Assembly: GCA_001940925.1 (NCBI GenBank)
Contig: MSGZ01000020.1
Coordinates: 1-64,000, forward strand
DNA from: Ruminococcus sp. Phil11
GTDB lineage: Bacteria; Bacillota; Clostridia; Oscillospirales; Ruminococcaceae
Direction: 5' to 3'
DNA length: 64,000 nt
Shown here piece by piece: positions 8,691-16,540 of the stretch. Within the stretch, counting starts at the first letter, position 1, and each line of letters starts with the position of its first letter. The notes below the pieces were generated by a model that saw nothing but the letters and a program-made list of their open reading frames with translations, searched no databases and was not told the DNA's origin. The position numbers and the translations under genes were made by a program.

Positions 8691-9223
8691 CATATGAAAT
8701 TCTGCTTGCGGGCTTCGGCGGACAGGGCATCCTGTTTGCCGGCAAGCTGCTCGCTTACTGTGCACTGTTTGAGGGCAAGGAGATCTCCTGGCTGCCGAGC
8801 TACGGCCCCGAGATGCGCGGAGGCAAGTGCAACTGCTCCGTCTGCATTTCCGATGAGCCGATCGGCTCCCCGCAGGTGCTGGAACCGGATCTGCTCGTCG
8901 TGCTGAACGGCCCGTCCTTTGATGCGTTCATCCCGAGTGTCAAGCCGGGCGGCAAGGCATTCGTGGACAGCTCCATGGTCGATGCAAAGACCACCCGCAC
9001 TGATATTGACTGCTATTATGTTCCGGCGACCCAGCTTGCAGATGACAACAATCTGCTGAAGGGCGCGAACATCGTGCTGCTGGGCAAGCTGCTCGCAGAG
9101 ACCGGCATCTTCTCCTTCGAGACCGTCCGCAAGGCACTCGAGAAGAACACCCCGGCCAAGCGTGCGCATACCATTGATAATAACATGGCTGCCCTTAAGC
9201 TCGGCGCAGACTACAAAGGCTAA
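8687..9223 (+). CDS. korC: 2-oxoacid:ferredoxin oxidoreductase, gamma subunit
   Basis: A 178-residue gamma subunit. The N-terminus EILLAGFGGQGILFAGKLLA is the family signature, followed by SWLPSYGPEMRGGKCNCSV and the NNLLKGANIVLLGKL helix. It binds CoA at the alpha-beta interface. The ATGA start overlaps korB. The C-terminus ends in a Gly-stop (GGC TAA) that is fused to the start of a dispersed repeat: GGCTAAGCGGGGAGCC also occurs at the end of the transglutaminase-like gene, so the final codon may be repeat-derived. Confidence 0.92.
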   Translation: MTYEILLAGFGGQGILFAGKLLAYCALFEGKEISWLPSYGPEMRGGKCNCSVCISDEPIGSPQVLEPDLLVVLNGPSFDAFIPSVKPGGKAFVDSSMVDAKTTRTDIDCYYVPATQLADDNNLLKGANIVLLGKLLAETGIFSFETVRKALEKNTPAKRAHTIDNNMAALKLGADYKG

Positions 9224-9395
9224 GCGGGGAGCCCCCGCCGGCATTTTCCTCCGGGGCGGGGAGCCCCCGCCGGCATTTCCCTCCGGGGCGGGGAGCCCCC
9301 GCCGGCATTTCCCTCCGGGGACGGCAGGCGAAGCTCTCCCAACCTTCTGAACTGCACGCCGCGAAGCGGCTTCTGAAAGGTTCCTGCTCCCAGTG
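9224..9395 (+). repeat. Dispersed element family A, copy 1, with a 32-bp tandem triplication
   Basis: Starts directly after the korC stop. Three 32-bp tandem units (9224-9255, 9256-9287, 9288-9319) built on GCGGGGAGCCCCCGCC are followed by a unique part containing GGCGAAGCTCTCCCAA and CACGCCGCGAAGCGGCTTCT, and ending near CTCCCAGTG. Related copies lie at 16071-16248 (two), 16841-16947 (inverted) and 55331-55437 (inverted). It has no ORF of its own. Confidence 0.85.
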
Positions 9396-9430
9396 CTGAA
9401 GCACGGCGGAAGCACAGCTAAAACAATAAA

Positions 9431-9463
9431 AAGGACGCTGATGTCACAGTCAGCGTCCTTTTT
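9431..9463 (+). terminator. Terminator of the kor operon, conserved-loop hairpin family
   Basis: 11-bp stem 9431-9441 with 9450-9460, loop TGTCACAG, then a T run. It is one of a family of hairpins with the loop TGTNACAG or close variants at 16285, 40631 and 52555 (and loosely 32889). It follows the family A repeat after korC. Confidence 0.85.
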
Positions 9464-9560
9464 GTTCGCGAATGCGCGGAGCCCGCGCGGCCGTTTCCAA
9501 TGCCAAACCCATTACTGTAATAAAGAATGTATGAACATCATTATTGTCTATAATGGGATT

Positions 9561-9631
9561 CCAAAGGGACAGTGTCCCTTTGGCGGGTTTGGGCGGAGCC
9601 CATTAAAGATCATCGCGAAGCGATACCTTTT
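9561..9631 (+). repeat. Palindrome-array element, family B copy 2 (short form)
   Basis: CCAAAGGGAC-agt-GTCCCTTTGG (9561-9583), TGGGC-gga-GCCCA (9590-9602) and ATCGC-gaa-GCGAT (9612-9624), followed by ACCTTTTT. It corresponds to hairpins 1, 2 and 5 of copy 1 with different stems; hairpins 3 and 4 are absent. It lies at the 3' end of the YunG-like gene on the opposite strand. Confidence 0.8.
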
Positions 9632-10083
9632 TATCCGGCTGCGGCATTCTTTCCGCAATAGGCTTTCAGTGCTTTCCGGAGAAATTCGTACCGCAGACGC
9701 TTTTCCGCCTTTGCAAAATGCACATCCCGGCTCTGCTCCGGGTTATCCGCATAGCAGAGTACCTCGTTCCCGAACTGCTCGCTGGTCAGATCAAACAGGC
9801 AGTCCCCGATGACATTGTAGCAGTGATAATTCCCGCCCGGCCGCAGAATGCCGTATACCGTCCCGCCGAAGATATCCTGTGCAAGAAACGCTGTGATCGA
9901 GCACTGCCCGAGCGTTTTGTTCTCAGGGCTCCAATGTTCCCGCATCCGCGGCGCGCAGGTCTCCGCGCACCAGATCTCCGACAGCGCATCGTAAAGATCG
10001 TGCGGCGTCCGGATGCCGGGATATTCGTCCGTGACCGCAGGCGCATCCGCCTGCTGCCAGCCGTAAAAGCAATACTGTTTCAT
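9631..10083 (-). CDS. YunG-like protein
   Basis: A 150-residue soluble protein resembling the Bacillus YunG family of unknown function. Conserved-looking features are an early IWCAETCAP, WSPENKTLGQCSITAFLAQD, the Gly-rich VYGILRPGGNYHCYNVI, and DLTSEQFG. The ordered Cys, His and Asp/Glu hint at a papain-like fold, but this is speculative. The start was moved to ATG 10083, preceded by GGAGGGACTT; the longer reading frame upstream runs into the promoter. It is divergent from the esterase gene. Confidence 0.7.
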   Translation of the reverse strand: MKQYCFYGWQQADAPAVTDEYPGIRTPHDLYDALSEIWCAETCAPRMREHWSPENKTLGQCSITAFLAQDIFGGTVYGILRPGGNYHCYNVIGDCLFDLTSEQFGNEVLCYADNPEQSRDVHFAKAEKRLRYEFLRKALKAYCGKNAAAG

Positions 10084-10116
10084 AAGTCCCTCCTGATACA
10101 AAAGCGGTTCCTTTGC

Positions 10117-10145
10117 ATCATACCACAAAACGGCTGATCCGTCAA
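10117..10145 (-). promoter_or_regulatory. Sigma-A promoter of the YunG-like gene
   Basis: TTGACG (10140-10145), 17-bp spacer, TATGAT (10117-10122), reading towards 10083. It is back-to-back with the esterase promoter. Confidence 0.75.
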
Positions 10146-10152
10146 GCGGCAG

Positions 10153-10181
10153 TTGCTTTTTCAAATCATTTATGCTATACT
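10153..10181 (+). promoter_or_regulatory. Sigma-A promoter of the esterase operon
   Basis: TTGCTT (10153-10158), 17-bp spacer ending TGC, TATACT (10176-10181). This position rules out translation starts upstream of 10219. Confidence 0.78.
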
Positions 10182-10218
10182 GAAAGCAGCGGCGATCGCC
10201 GCAAAGGGAGGGATTTCC

Positions 10219-11091
10219 ATGTCACTGAATACTTATATTTTCCGGTTCATGTGCAGCCGGAGCGACAGCAAACGCGATGCGGGTCTGACCACGCCCGCCG
10301 ACATCGCGCGAACCGACAACATCGCCTACGGCACCGATGAAAAATGGCATCTGCTCGATCTCTACCGCCCGAAGGATACCGAAGAAAAGCTGCCCGTGAT
10401 CGTCAGCTTTCACGGCGGCGGCTGGGTATACGGCACGAAAGAGGTCTATCAGTATTACTGTATGTGCCTTGCACAGCACGGCTTCGCGGTCATCAATTAT
10501 AATTACCGTCTGGCACCGGAGCATCGTTTTCCGGCAGCGTTTGAAGATACGGACGCGGTCTTTCACTGGCTGATGCATCACGCAGCGGAATACGGTCTGG
10601 ATACCGGGCGGATCTTTGCGGTCGGCGATTCCGCAGGCGCACTCGGCATCGGACTGTATGCGGCGATCCTCACGAATCCGGATTTTGCGAAACGCTGGAG
10701 CTTCCGTGCGCCGGAGGGTCTGCGCATCCGCGGGCTCGCGCTGAACTGCGGCATGTATACAACTGCGGACAAGGCCGATGCGCTGCGCGATTTTGTCCCG
10801 AAGGCGAACGCGGCGGAGGCCGTGCAGATGCTCGATCTCGTGCAGCATATCACTGCGGATTTCCCGCCCTGCTTCGTCATGACCGCGAATCAGGATTTCC
10901 TGCGGGAGGAGCCGAAGCTTCTGCTGCCGGTGCTCGAACGGCTCGGCATTCCGCATGAATACAAGCTGTACGGCGACGACGCGCATCCGCTCGGGCATGT
11001 GTTCCACTGCGATATGCGCTCGGAGCAGGCAAAGGCCGCCAATGACGCGGAATGTGCGTTCTTCCGGTCAATTATGGAGCAGAATCAATGA
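10219..11091 (+). CDS. Alpha/beta hydrolase, HSL/BD-FAE-like esterase
   Basis: A 290-residue carboxylesterase-type hydrolase. The oxyanion-hole motif is HGGGWVYG, the nucleophile elbow is GDSAGALGIG (Ser), and the probable acid and His are in TANQDFL and DDAHPLGHVFH. There is no signal peptide, so it is probably cytoplasmic. ATG 10219 follows GGGAGGG by 6 bases; the promoter at 10153-10181 excludes the longer frame. It overlaps the next gene by four bases (ATGA), coupling it to a secreted beta-helix protein. The substrate is unknown; acetyl or feruloyl esters are typical for gut relatives. Confidence 0.88.
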   Translation: MSLNTYIFRFMCSRSDSKRDAGLTTPADIARTDNIAYGTDEKWHLLDLYRPKDTEEKLPVIVSFHGGGWVYGTKEVYQYYCMCLAQHGFAVINYNYRLAPEHRFPAAFEDTDAVFHWLMHHAAEYGLDTGRIFAVGDSAGALGIGLYAAILTNPDFAKRWSFRAPEGLRIRGLALNCGMYTTADKADALRDFVPKANAAEAVQMLDLVQHITADFPPCFVMTANQDFLREEPKLLLPVLERLGIPHEYKLYGDDAHPLGHVFHCDMRSEQAKAANDAECAFFRSIMEQNQ

Positions 11092-12254
11092 AGCGGCGGG
11101 GGATGATCTTCGGCTTTGCCGCGCTGACGGTCTCGGTCATGACGGTCAGTGCCGCGGAGACCGATGCGCTGCTGGACTGGCTGCTCGCAAAGCCGGACGC
11201 CGCCGTCTCCGAACCGGCAGACGCAGACCGGAATCACGACGGCGTGCTCAATGCCTGCGACCTGACGCTGCTGAAACGGGATGCTTTGTCACAGCCGGAG
11301 CAGACCGTCGGTGTCAGCGATATTGAGGGGTTGTTTATTGCGATGCGGAACGCAAAGCCCGGCGACGTCATCCGCGTTGCGCCCGGCACGTATGACTACA
11401 CGGTCTATCAGGGCGCGCAGAAGATCGACACGAAAGCCGCCGGCACTGCGGAGGCACCGATCCGGCTGACTGCCGCCGACCCGGATGATCCGCCCGTGCT
11501 GACCGGAACGAATCCGGAGCACGGCTATGTGCTGCACATTCAGGGCGATTACTGGATCATCGAAAACATGAGGCTCACGAACGCACAAAAGGGCATTGTG
11601 TTCGATCATTCCTGTCATTCGGTGCTCCGGAACTGCGAGATCGACACGACCGGTGCGGAGGCCGTCGCGCTGCGGGACGGCAGCTCGGACTGCACCGTCG
11701 ATGCGTGCAGTATCCATGATACGGGGCTGGTCTCCCCAGGCTACGGCGAGGGCGTCTATGTCGGCAGCGCGAAGTCCACGACCGGCTTTGACTACAAATG
11801 CGACAACAACAAAATTCTGCGCTGTACCTTCAAAAATGTCGCCGCGGAGGATATTGACGTCAAGGAATACACGACCGGCACGGAGATCGCATTCTGCACC
11901 TTTTACGGCGACGGCATGACCGGCGAGAACTACGCGGGCAGCTTTGTCGATATTGCAGGAAACGGCTGCTCCGTGCACGACAACACCGGTTACCGGAATC
12001 AGAACCCGAAGATCGTCGCGGCATTTGAGATACACGAGCAGGCTGAAGGCTGGGGGCATCAGAACCGCTTTTGCAATAACACGGTGTATATGGATCAGCC
12101 ATACGGCGAGCCAGACCCGAACCGGAAAATGTATGTGGTGGACGGCTGGTTCACGGAGATCGCTGTCAGCGGCAATCAGGCCGATCTCGGCAGCGGACTG
12201 AAACCGGTGCCGGAGGATTATTATAACGTGAAGGCCGTGCATCCGGCGGAGTGA
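11088..12254 (+). CDS. Secreted right-handed beta-helix protein with a dockerin-like repeat
   Basis: 388 residues. A short signal peptide (about 1-22, ending VSAAE) is followed by a single dockerin-type calcium-loop segment, DADRNHDGVLNACDLTLLKR, at about 44-63. A parallel beta-helix (about 85-370) then shows repeated N/C/D-ladder motifs such as VLRNCEID, CTVDACSIHD, KILRCTFKNV and CSVHDNTGYRN, resembling polysaccharide lyase family 9 or chondroitinase-B-like lyases. VKEYTTGTEI could hold an active-site Lys. The start ATG overlaps the esterase stop (ATGA). Half-dockerin modules are less usual than the duplicated form, so cohesin binding is uncertain. Probably degrades or binds a plant or host polysaccharide. 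Confidence 0.75.
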   Translation: MKRRGMIFGFAALTVSVMTVSAAETDALLDWLLAKPDAAVSEPADADRNHDGVLNACDLTLLKRDALSQPEQTVGVSDIEGLFIAMRNAKPGDVIRVAPGTYDYTVYQGAQKIDTKAAGTAEAPIRLTAADPDDPPVLTGTNPEHGYVLHIQGDYWIIENMRLTNAQKGIVFDHSCHSVLRNCEIDTTGAEAVALRDGSSDCTVDACSIHDTGLVSPGYGEGVYVGSAKSTTGFDYKCDNNKILRCTFKNVAAEDIDVKEYTTGTEIAFCTFYGDGMTGENYAGSFVDIAGNGCSVHDNTGYRNQNPKIVAAFEIHEQAEGWGHQNRFCNNTVYMDQPYGEPDPNRKMYVVDGWFTEIAVSGNQADLGSGLKPVPEDYYNVKAVHPAE

Positions 12255-12260
12255 GTGCGC

Positions 12261-12752
12261 ATGAAAAAAGTCATTGTGATCGGCTGCCCGGGGAGCGGCA
12301 AAAGCACCTTTGCGCGGGCACTGCACGCAAAAACGGGACTCCCGCTGTATCATCTCGATATGCTGTACTGGAACCCGGACAGAACGACCGTCGGGCGGGC
12401 GGTATTTCTGGAACGGCTGAACGCGGTGCTCCGGACGGATGCATGGATTCTTGACGGCCATTACGGCTCCACCTTAGAGCTCCGGCTCCGGGCTTGTGAT
12501 ACGGTGATTTTTCTGGATTATCCGGCTGAAGTCTGCCTGAACGGTGTCCGGGCGCGGCGCGGAACACCGAGGACCGATCTGCCGTGGACGGAAGCCCCCG
12601 ATGAGGAGGATGCGGAATTTCTCGCGATGATCCGGGATTTTTCCGTACAGAGCAGGCCGCAGCTCCTTGCGCTGCCGGAGCAGTACCCGGACAAAACCGT
12701 GCATATCTTCACAGACCGGCGCGAAGCGGATCTGTTTTTAGCCGGCCTCTGA
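12261..12752 (+). CDS. P-loop nucleotide kinase, adenylate-kinase/FlaR-like
   Basis: A 163-residue protein with the Walker A motif GCPGSGKSTFARAL at residues 8-21, LYHLDMLYWNP, and WILDGHYGSTLELRL, the pattern of the small adenylate-kinase-like DNA topology modulation (FlaR) family. The lid is short. ATG 12261 is preferred over GTG 12255; GGAGTGAG is just upstream. It lies 6 bp after the beta-helix gene and is probably co-transcribed, although the functions seem unrelated. The nucleotide substrate is unknown. Confidence 0.8.
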   Translation: MKKVIVIGCPGSGKSTFARALHAKTGLPLYHLDMLYWNPDRTTVGRAVFLERLNAVLRTDAWILDGHYGSTLELRLRACDTVIFLDYPAEVCLNGVRARRGTPRTDLPWTEAPDEEDAEFLAMIRDFSVQSRPQLLALPEQYPDKTVHIFTDRREADLFLAGL

Positions 12753-12820
12753 CAGCATCCGGGCGGCAGTCCCGGGAAACTGAATGCCGCAGAAACGGAG
12801 CAGCGGCGGTATAAAAACTA

Positions 12821-12848
12821 TTGACAAAAAACCGGTTTATGGTATAAT
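12821..12848 (+). promoter_or_regulatory. Sigma-A promoter of the dockerin protein gene
   Basis: TTGACA (12821-12826), 16-bp spacer, TATAAT (12843-12848), with a leader of about 60 nt before ATG 12913. Confidence 0.82.
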
Positions 12849-12912
12849 ATAGACAAAGCGGCGGTATGTGCCGCCGGAGGAACCGCTTGCTTATTATGAA
12901 GGAGAGAATACG

Positions 12913-14775
12913 ATGAAGCGATTATGGAGTTTTGTTTCCGCGATGATGTTTGCGGCACTGTGCTGCACGTTTGACGTCTCTGCGGATGCCGCGCAGCCGT
13001 CTGTCAGCGGGACGCCTGCCGTCACACAGACGGTCAGCATTGCGAATGAAGAACCGCAGGAACTGTACGGTCTGGCGGTTGACACATCGGCATTTTCGCT
13101 GACGATCGGAGAAAACCGTGCGCTGGAAGTCTCCCTGAATACGGATTATTATCTCGCGGATTCCCTGCATTTTTATTCCGACGATGAATCCGTCGCATGG
13201 GTCTATCCGTACTTCGGCGGTCATGTCATCGGTATCTCGGCAGGTACCGCAACGATTCAGGTTTCGGCAAAGCTGGACAAGAACAAGGTCACGCTTGCGC
13301 CGGATGACTACGGTTACCGTTCGGTCACGGTGAAGGTCACGGTCACGGAGCCGGCGCTTTCCGAAACGCAGAAAGCCGCCCTGAAAAAGCTGGAAGAAGC
13401 TGAACAGTACGGACGGTATATCTATCTCCGGGAACGTGCTGTCATCACGGGCGTGCTTGCAGCAGATGCGCCGCGGCTGACACTTGACGAGCTAAACCGC
13501 ATCGTTGACCCTTCGCAGCCATACGAAAAGGTCTGGAAGGAACTCATGGACGCGCAGGTCTATCCGGACTGCTATGACACGGGTGATCCCACGCAGCTTG
13601 CATACTGGCTTGACGACCGCGGACTGGAAGCCGTCGGCATCATTGACTGCTCGATGATCGGTTATTCCCGTGCGGATGAAAACGGTGTGCCGCAGGAAGT
13701 GCGGTATCTGTATCCGGAGCCGCAGGGGCCGTTTGTGCCGACCGATGTTCCGGCACGGGATGCTTATACGCCTTACAATGCGCCTTATACGCCGGAGTCG
13801 CAGCCGGAATTATACGGCCTGACGCTTGACCTGCCATCGGACACGCTGTATACCGGTGAGGTCTGCCAGCTTCTTGCATCATGGGACGGGGACTGCTATC
13901 TGGAACATCCGGTGATCCAGTCCGACAACAATGATATTGCGCTGGTATACGATGACGGGCACCTCTTTGCACGGAAAGCGGGAACAACGACGGTCTGGGT
14001 CAGAGCGCAGCTTGATCCGGAAAAGGTCACGCTCCCTGCGGGGGATGACGGCATCCGCACGGTCACGAAAACGATCACGGTCACGGACAGCAGCGATCTG
14101 AGTGACGTACAGAAGACCTTGCTGACCGCGCTGGAGGAAAGAGAAGGATATAACGGCGATACATTCCCGCGGATCATAGCGGAAATCAGAGGCGTTCTGG
14201 ATGCGGATGCTCCGCGGCTGACACTGGATGAAGTCTGTCAAATAATCGAAGGATCGGATTCCTTTGAAGAAATCTTCCGCAAAATTACAACAGCGCAGCC
14301 GTATCCGGATTATTACGGCGGCAGCGGGTACACTTCGGTGCTCTACTGTCTGAACGGCGAAGGCACCGAGCGGATCCGCATCGCCCTTGACGCCGGGCGG
14401 CCGGCGCATAGCATCGAGTATGAACGGCTGGATCAGAACGGTATCCGCGTGGAAGTGCGTGAGCTGTATCCGGAATCGCGGGTGCATGAGGTTGTGAACC
14501 CGAATCCGGGGGGGAAGGACTGGTTTTACAGTGTGCTCCATGAGATTGCGGACAGCATCCCTGCACCGGGCGACGCGAACTGCGACGGCCGGACAGATGT
14601 TTCCGATGCGGTGCTGATCGCGCGCTTTGCCGTTGCCGATCAGGAAGCGGTCATCACTGACCGGGGCAGGCGGAATGCCGACGTCACCGGCGACGGGAAT
14701 GTCACCGCGGACGATTCCTCCCGCATCCTGCTGTATATCGCGAAGAAGATCAGCTACGAGGAGCTTGGCGGATAA
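12913..14775 (+). CDS. Secreted protein with two duplicated Ig-like/helical modules and a C-terminal dockerin
   Basis: 620 residues. A signal peptide (1 to about 28, ending SADAAQ) is followed by two tandem copies of a roughly 240-residue module. Each copy starts with ELYGL, carries a bacterial-Ig-like (Big_2 type) domain (GISAGTATIQVSAKL versus ARKAGTTTVWVRAQL), then a helical part beginning with LSETQKAALKKLEE versus LSDVQKTLLTALEE and ending in a beta region with EVRYLYPE versus EVRELYPE. The C-terminus is a complete dockerin with two calcium loops, GDANCDGRTDVSDAVLIARF and ADVTGDGNVTADD. ATG 12913 follows GAAGGAGAG. It probably attaches to a cohesin-bearing scaffold; the module function is unknown. 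Confidence 0.85.
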   Translation: MKRLWSFVSAMMFAALCCTFDVSADAAQPSVSGTPAVTQTVSIANEEPQELYGLAVDTSAFSLTIGENRALEVSLNTDYYLADSLHFYSDDESVAWVYPYFGGHVIGISAGTATIQVSAKLDKNKVTLAPDDYGYRSVTVKVTVTEPALSETQKAALKKLEEAEQYGRYIYLRERAVITGVLAADAPRLTLDELNRIVDPSQPYEKVWKELMDAQVYPDCYDTGDPTQLAYWLDDRGLEAVGIIDCSMIGYSRADENGVPQEVRYLYPEPQGPFVPTDVPARDAYTPYNAPYTPESQPELYGLTLDLPSDTLYTGEVCQLLASWDGDCYLEHPVIQSDNNDIALVYDDGHLFARKAGTTTVWVRAQLDPEKVTLPAGDDGIRTVTKTITVTDSSDLSDVQKTLLTALEEREGYNGDTFPRIIAEIRGVLDADAPRLTLDEVCQIIEGSDSFEEIFRKITTAQPYPDYYGGSGYTSVLYCLNGEGTERIRIALDAGRPAHSIEYERLDQNGIRVEVRELYPESRVHEVVNPNPGGKDWFYSVLHEIADSIPAPGDANCDGRTDVSDAVLIARFAVADQEAVITDRGRRNADVTGDGNVTADDSSRILLYIAKKISYEELGG

Positions 14776-14787
14776 GCATGATACAGG

Positions 14788-14816
14788 ACAGCCGGTGTAC
14801 GCGCACCGGCTGTTTT
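14788..14816 (+). terminator. Terminator of the dockerin protein gene
   Basis: Perfect 10-bp stem 14788-14797 with 14804-14813 followed by a short T tract, 12 bases after the stop. Confidence 0.83.
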
Positions 14817-14837
14817 GCATCTGCTCAAAAATGATAC

Positions 14838-14866
14838 TTGCATTTTTTCTGCAAATGTGCTATACT
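14838..14866 (+). promoter_or_regulatory. Sigma-A promoter of the transporter gene
   Basis: TTGCAT (14838-14843), 17-bp spacer with extended TGC, TATACT (14861-14866). Confidence 0.82.
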
Positions 14867-14899
14867 TATCCTTGCTTTTAGAAAGAAAGGACTGTGCAC

Positions 14900-16045
14900 A
14901 TGAAAAAAATCGCAGAATTCCTGAAAAAAGAACCGATGCTGACGGTCTCCGCGGCGGCGGCAGTTATCAGCCTGTTCATCACCCCGCCGTCCAAACGGCT
15001 GCTGCATGATATCGACTGGCACACGCTCGGCACGCTGCTGATGATGCTCTGCGTGCTGGAGGGCTTCAAGCAGGAGAAGATCCTGAACCCGCTGCTGCGC
15101 TTCACCGCGAAGATGAAGCATACGGTTCCGCTCACGCTGTTTCTGATCTTCGGCGTGTTCTTCTCATCCATGTTTGTGACGAACGACGTCTCGCTTGTCA
15201 TCTTCGTGCCGCTGACGATTTTGATTTTCCGGGCAGCGAAGAAGGAGCAGTACATTCTTCCGGTCATCTCCATGGAGAACATTGCGGCGATCCGCGGCTC
15301 TCTGCTGATGCCGTTCGGCAGCCCGCAGAATCTGTTTCTGTTTACGCAGTCCGGCACGGGCGTCCGGAACTTTATGCTGCACATGTCGCCGCTCTGCATC
15401 ATGAGCGCGGTGCTGCTGGTGATCTTTGTGCTTGTGCTGTACCGCAAAAACATCCGCGAGGAGATCACGTTTCCGCCGGAGCAGGCGGAATCCAAACCCG
15501 CACCGGAACGCCGCGGCGTCCGCATCGCGTATCTTTCGATGTTCGCGCTCATCATCGTGACAATCGTAAGCCGGACGCAGTTCTGGTATATTGCGGTGTG
15601 CATTGTGCTGGCGGTGCTGGCCGTTGCCGACCGGCAAATTTTCCGCAAGGTGGATTACGTGCTGCTGTTCACGTTCCTGTGCTTCTTTATTTTCTCGTCG
15701 TCGATCGCGGCGAATGAACGCATTGCCGCGGTGCTGAGCACGGCGGTCGCGGGACATGAATACTGGTGGGCGATCGGCCTGAGCCAGATCATCTCCAATG
15801 TGCCGGCATCCATTGTGCTGTATCCGTTCACGGAGAACTTTGCCGGACTGATCTACGGTGCGGATACGGCGGGTCTCTGCTCGCTGATCGGCTCGCTGGC
15901 GTCGGTCATCAATTACCGCATTTATGTGCGGGAGTATCCGCAGAACGGCAGACAGTTTATCAAGGTGTTCACGCTGGTGAGCTGGGCGTTTTTCATCATC
16001 GTCGTGATCCCCGGCCTGCTCCTGAGCAGCTGGCGGTTCTTCTGA
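14900..16045 (+). CDS. SLC13/ArsB-like membrane transporter
   Basis: 381 residues with about 10-11 transmembrane helices. TNDVSLVIFVPL (after FFSSMFV) and the later SQIISNVPASIVLYPF are the paired T/S-N-(D/V) re-entrant motifs of the ion-transporter superfamily (NhaD, ArsB, citrate/dicarboxylate DASS). MPFGSPQNLFLF matches the GN/SPQN signature. ATG 14900 is 9 bases after GAAAGG; GTG 14894 is less likely. It probably couples anion or dicarboxylate uptake to sodium or protons. The substrate cannot be named. It is monocistronic, between its own promoter and a composite repeat/terminator. Confidence 0.85.
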   Translation: MKKIAEFLKKEPMLTVSAAAAVISLFITPPSKRLLHDIDWHTLGTLLMMLCVLEGFKQEKILNPLLRFTAKMKHTVPLTLFLIFGVFFSSMFVTNDVSLVIFVPLTILIFRAAKKEQYILPVISMENIAAIRGSLLMPFGSPQNLFLFTQSGTGVRNFMLHMSPLCIMSAVLLVIFVLVLYRKNIREEITFPPEQAESKPAPERRGVRIAYLSMFALIIVTIVSRTQFWYIAVCIVLAVLAVADRQIFRKVDYVLLFTFLCFFIFSSSIAANERIAAVLSTAVAGHEYWWAIGLSQIISNVPASIVLYPFTENFAGLIYGADTAGLCSLIGSLASVINYRIYVREYPQNGRQFIKVFTLVSWAFFIIVVIPGLLLSSWRFF

Positions 16046-16070
16046 GGTGCCTCCGGGTCGGCAGGGCTGA

Positions 16071-16248
16071 CAGCCGTTTCCCTTCGGGGCGGCGAGTGAA
16101 CCTCTCTCAACAATCCGAACACACGCCGCGGGGCGGCTTCTGCGGGGAGCCCCCGCGGGCAATTTCCTCCGGGAGGTTTTTTTGTGACTTTCCCAATATT
16201 CGCAGCACACGCCGCAGGGCGGCTTCTGTTAGGTCACTTCTCCCAATG
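16071..16248 (+). repeat. Dispersed element family A, copies 2a and 2b in tandem
   Basis: Two head-to-tail copies, about 16071-16142 and 16142-16248. Both end in CACGCCGC..GGCGGCTTCTG; the second starts with the 32-bp-type unit GCGGGGAGCCCCCGCGGGC and ends at CTCCCAATG. The sequence after 2b, GCTGAAGC-GC-CGGAAGCACAG, also follows copy 1 at 9396-9417, and both are followed by the conserved-loop terminator, so a larger composite is repeated. Confidence 0.82.
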
Positions 16249-16284
16249 CTGAAGCGCGCCGGAAGCACAGCACGAAACACAAGA

Positions 16285-16315
16285 GGGTGCCGATGTAACA
16301 GTCGGCACCCTTTTT
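16285..16315 (+). terminator. Terminator with conserved loop, after the transporter gene
   Basis: Perfect 9-bp stem GGGTGCCGA/TCGGCACCC (16285-16293 with 16302-16310), loop TGTAACAG, T tract 16311-16315. Same family as the hairpins at 9431, 40631 and 52555. Confidence 0.85.
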
Positions 16316-16376
16316 GCATCACACTGCCGGTCGGGCGGTAGGCTAACCGTTTGCAGCCCCACAAAAGTTTGCGGGT

Positions 16377-16537
16377 CGAGGGCGGAGCCCTCGTCGCGCT
16401 CCGCAGAGCGCGAAACACCCCTTCATACGGAGGAGCTCCGAAAGGGGGAATCGAGCAAAACGATCCGGTGGATCGTTTTGCCGAGGGGGGAGCCCTGCGA
16501 TAGAGGGCTCCCCCAAGCGAATCGCAAAGCGATTCGC
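16377..16537 (+). repeat. Palindrome-array element, family B copy 3 (long form)
   Basis: Hairpins CGAGGGC-gga-GCCCTCG (16377-16393), CGCGCTC-cgca-GAGCGCG (16395-16412), CGGAG-gag-CTCCG (16428-16440), CAAAACGATCC-ggt-GGATCGTTTTG (about 16456-16480), GGGGGAGCCC-TGCGATAGA-GGGCTCCCCC (16486-16514) and GCGAATCGC-aaa-GCGATTCGC (16517-16537). Loops cgca and TGCGATAGA are identical to copy 1; the stems are different but fully paired. Confidence 0.85.
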
Positions 16538-16540
16538 AGC

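Noticed and set aside
9224-9319. Tandem 32-bp repeats considered as a CRISPR
   Set aside because: The units are adjacent without spacers and there are no cas genes. They belong to a dispersed element. The same applies to the 20-bp array at 55474.
9631-10164. Longer start of the YunG-like protein
   Set aside because: The extra N-terminal 27 residues span the promoter and lack a ribosome site; ATG 10083 has GGAGGGA.
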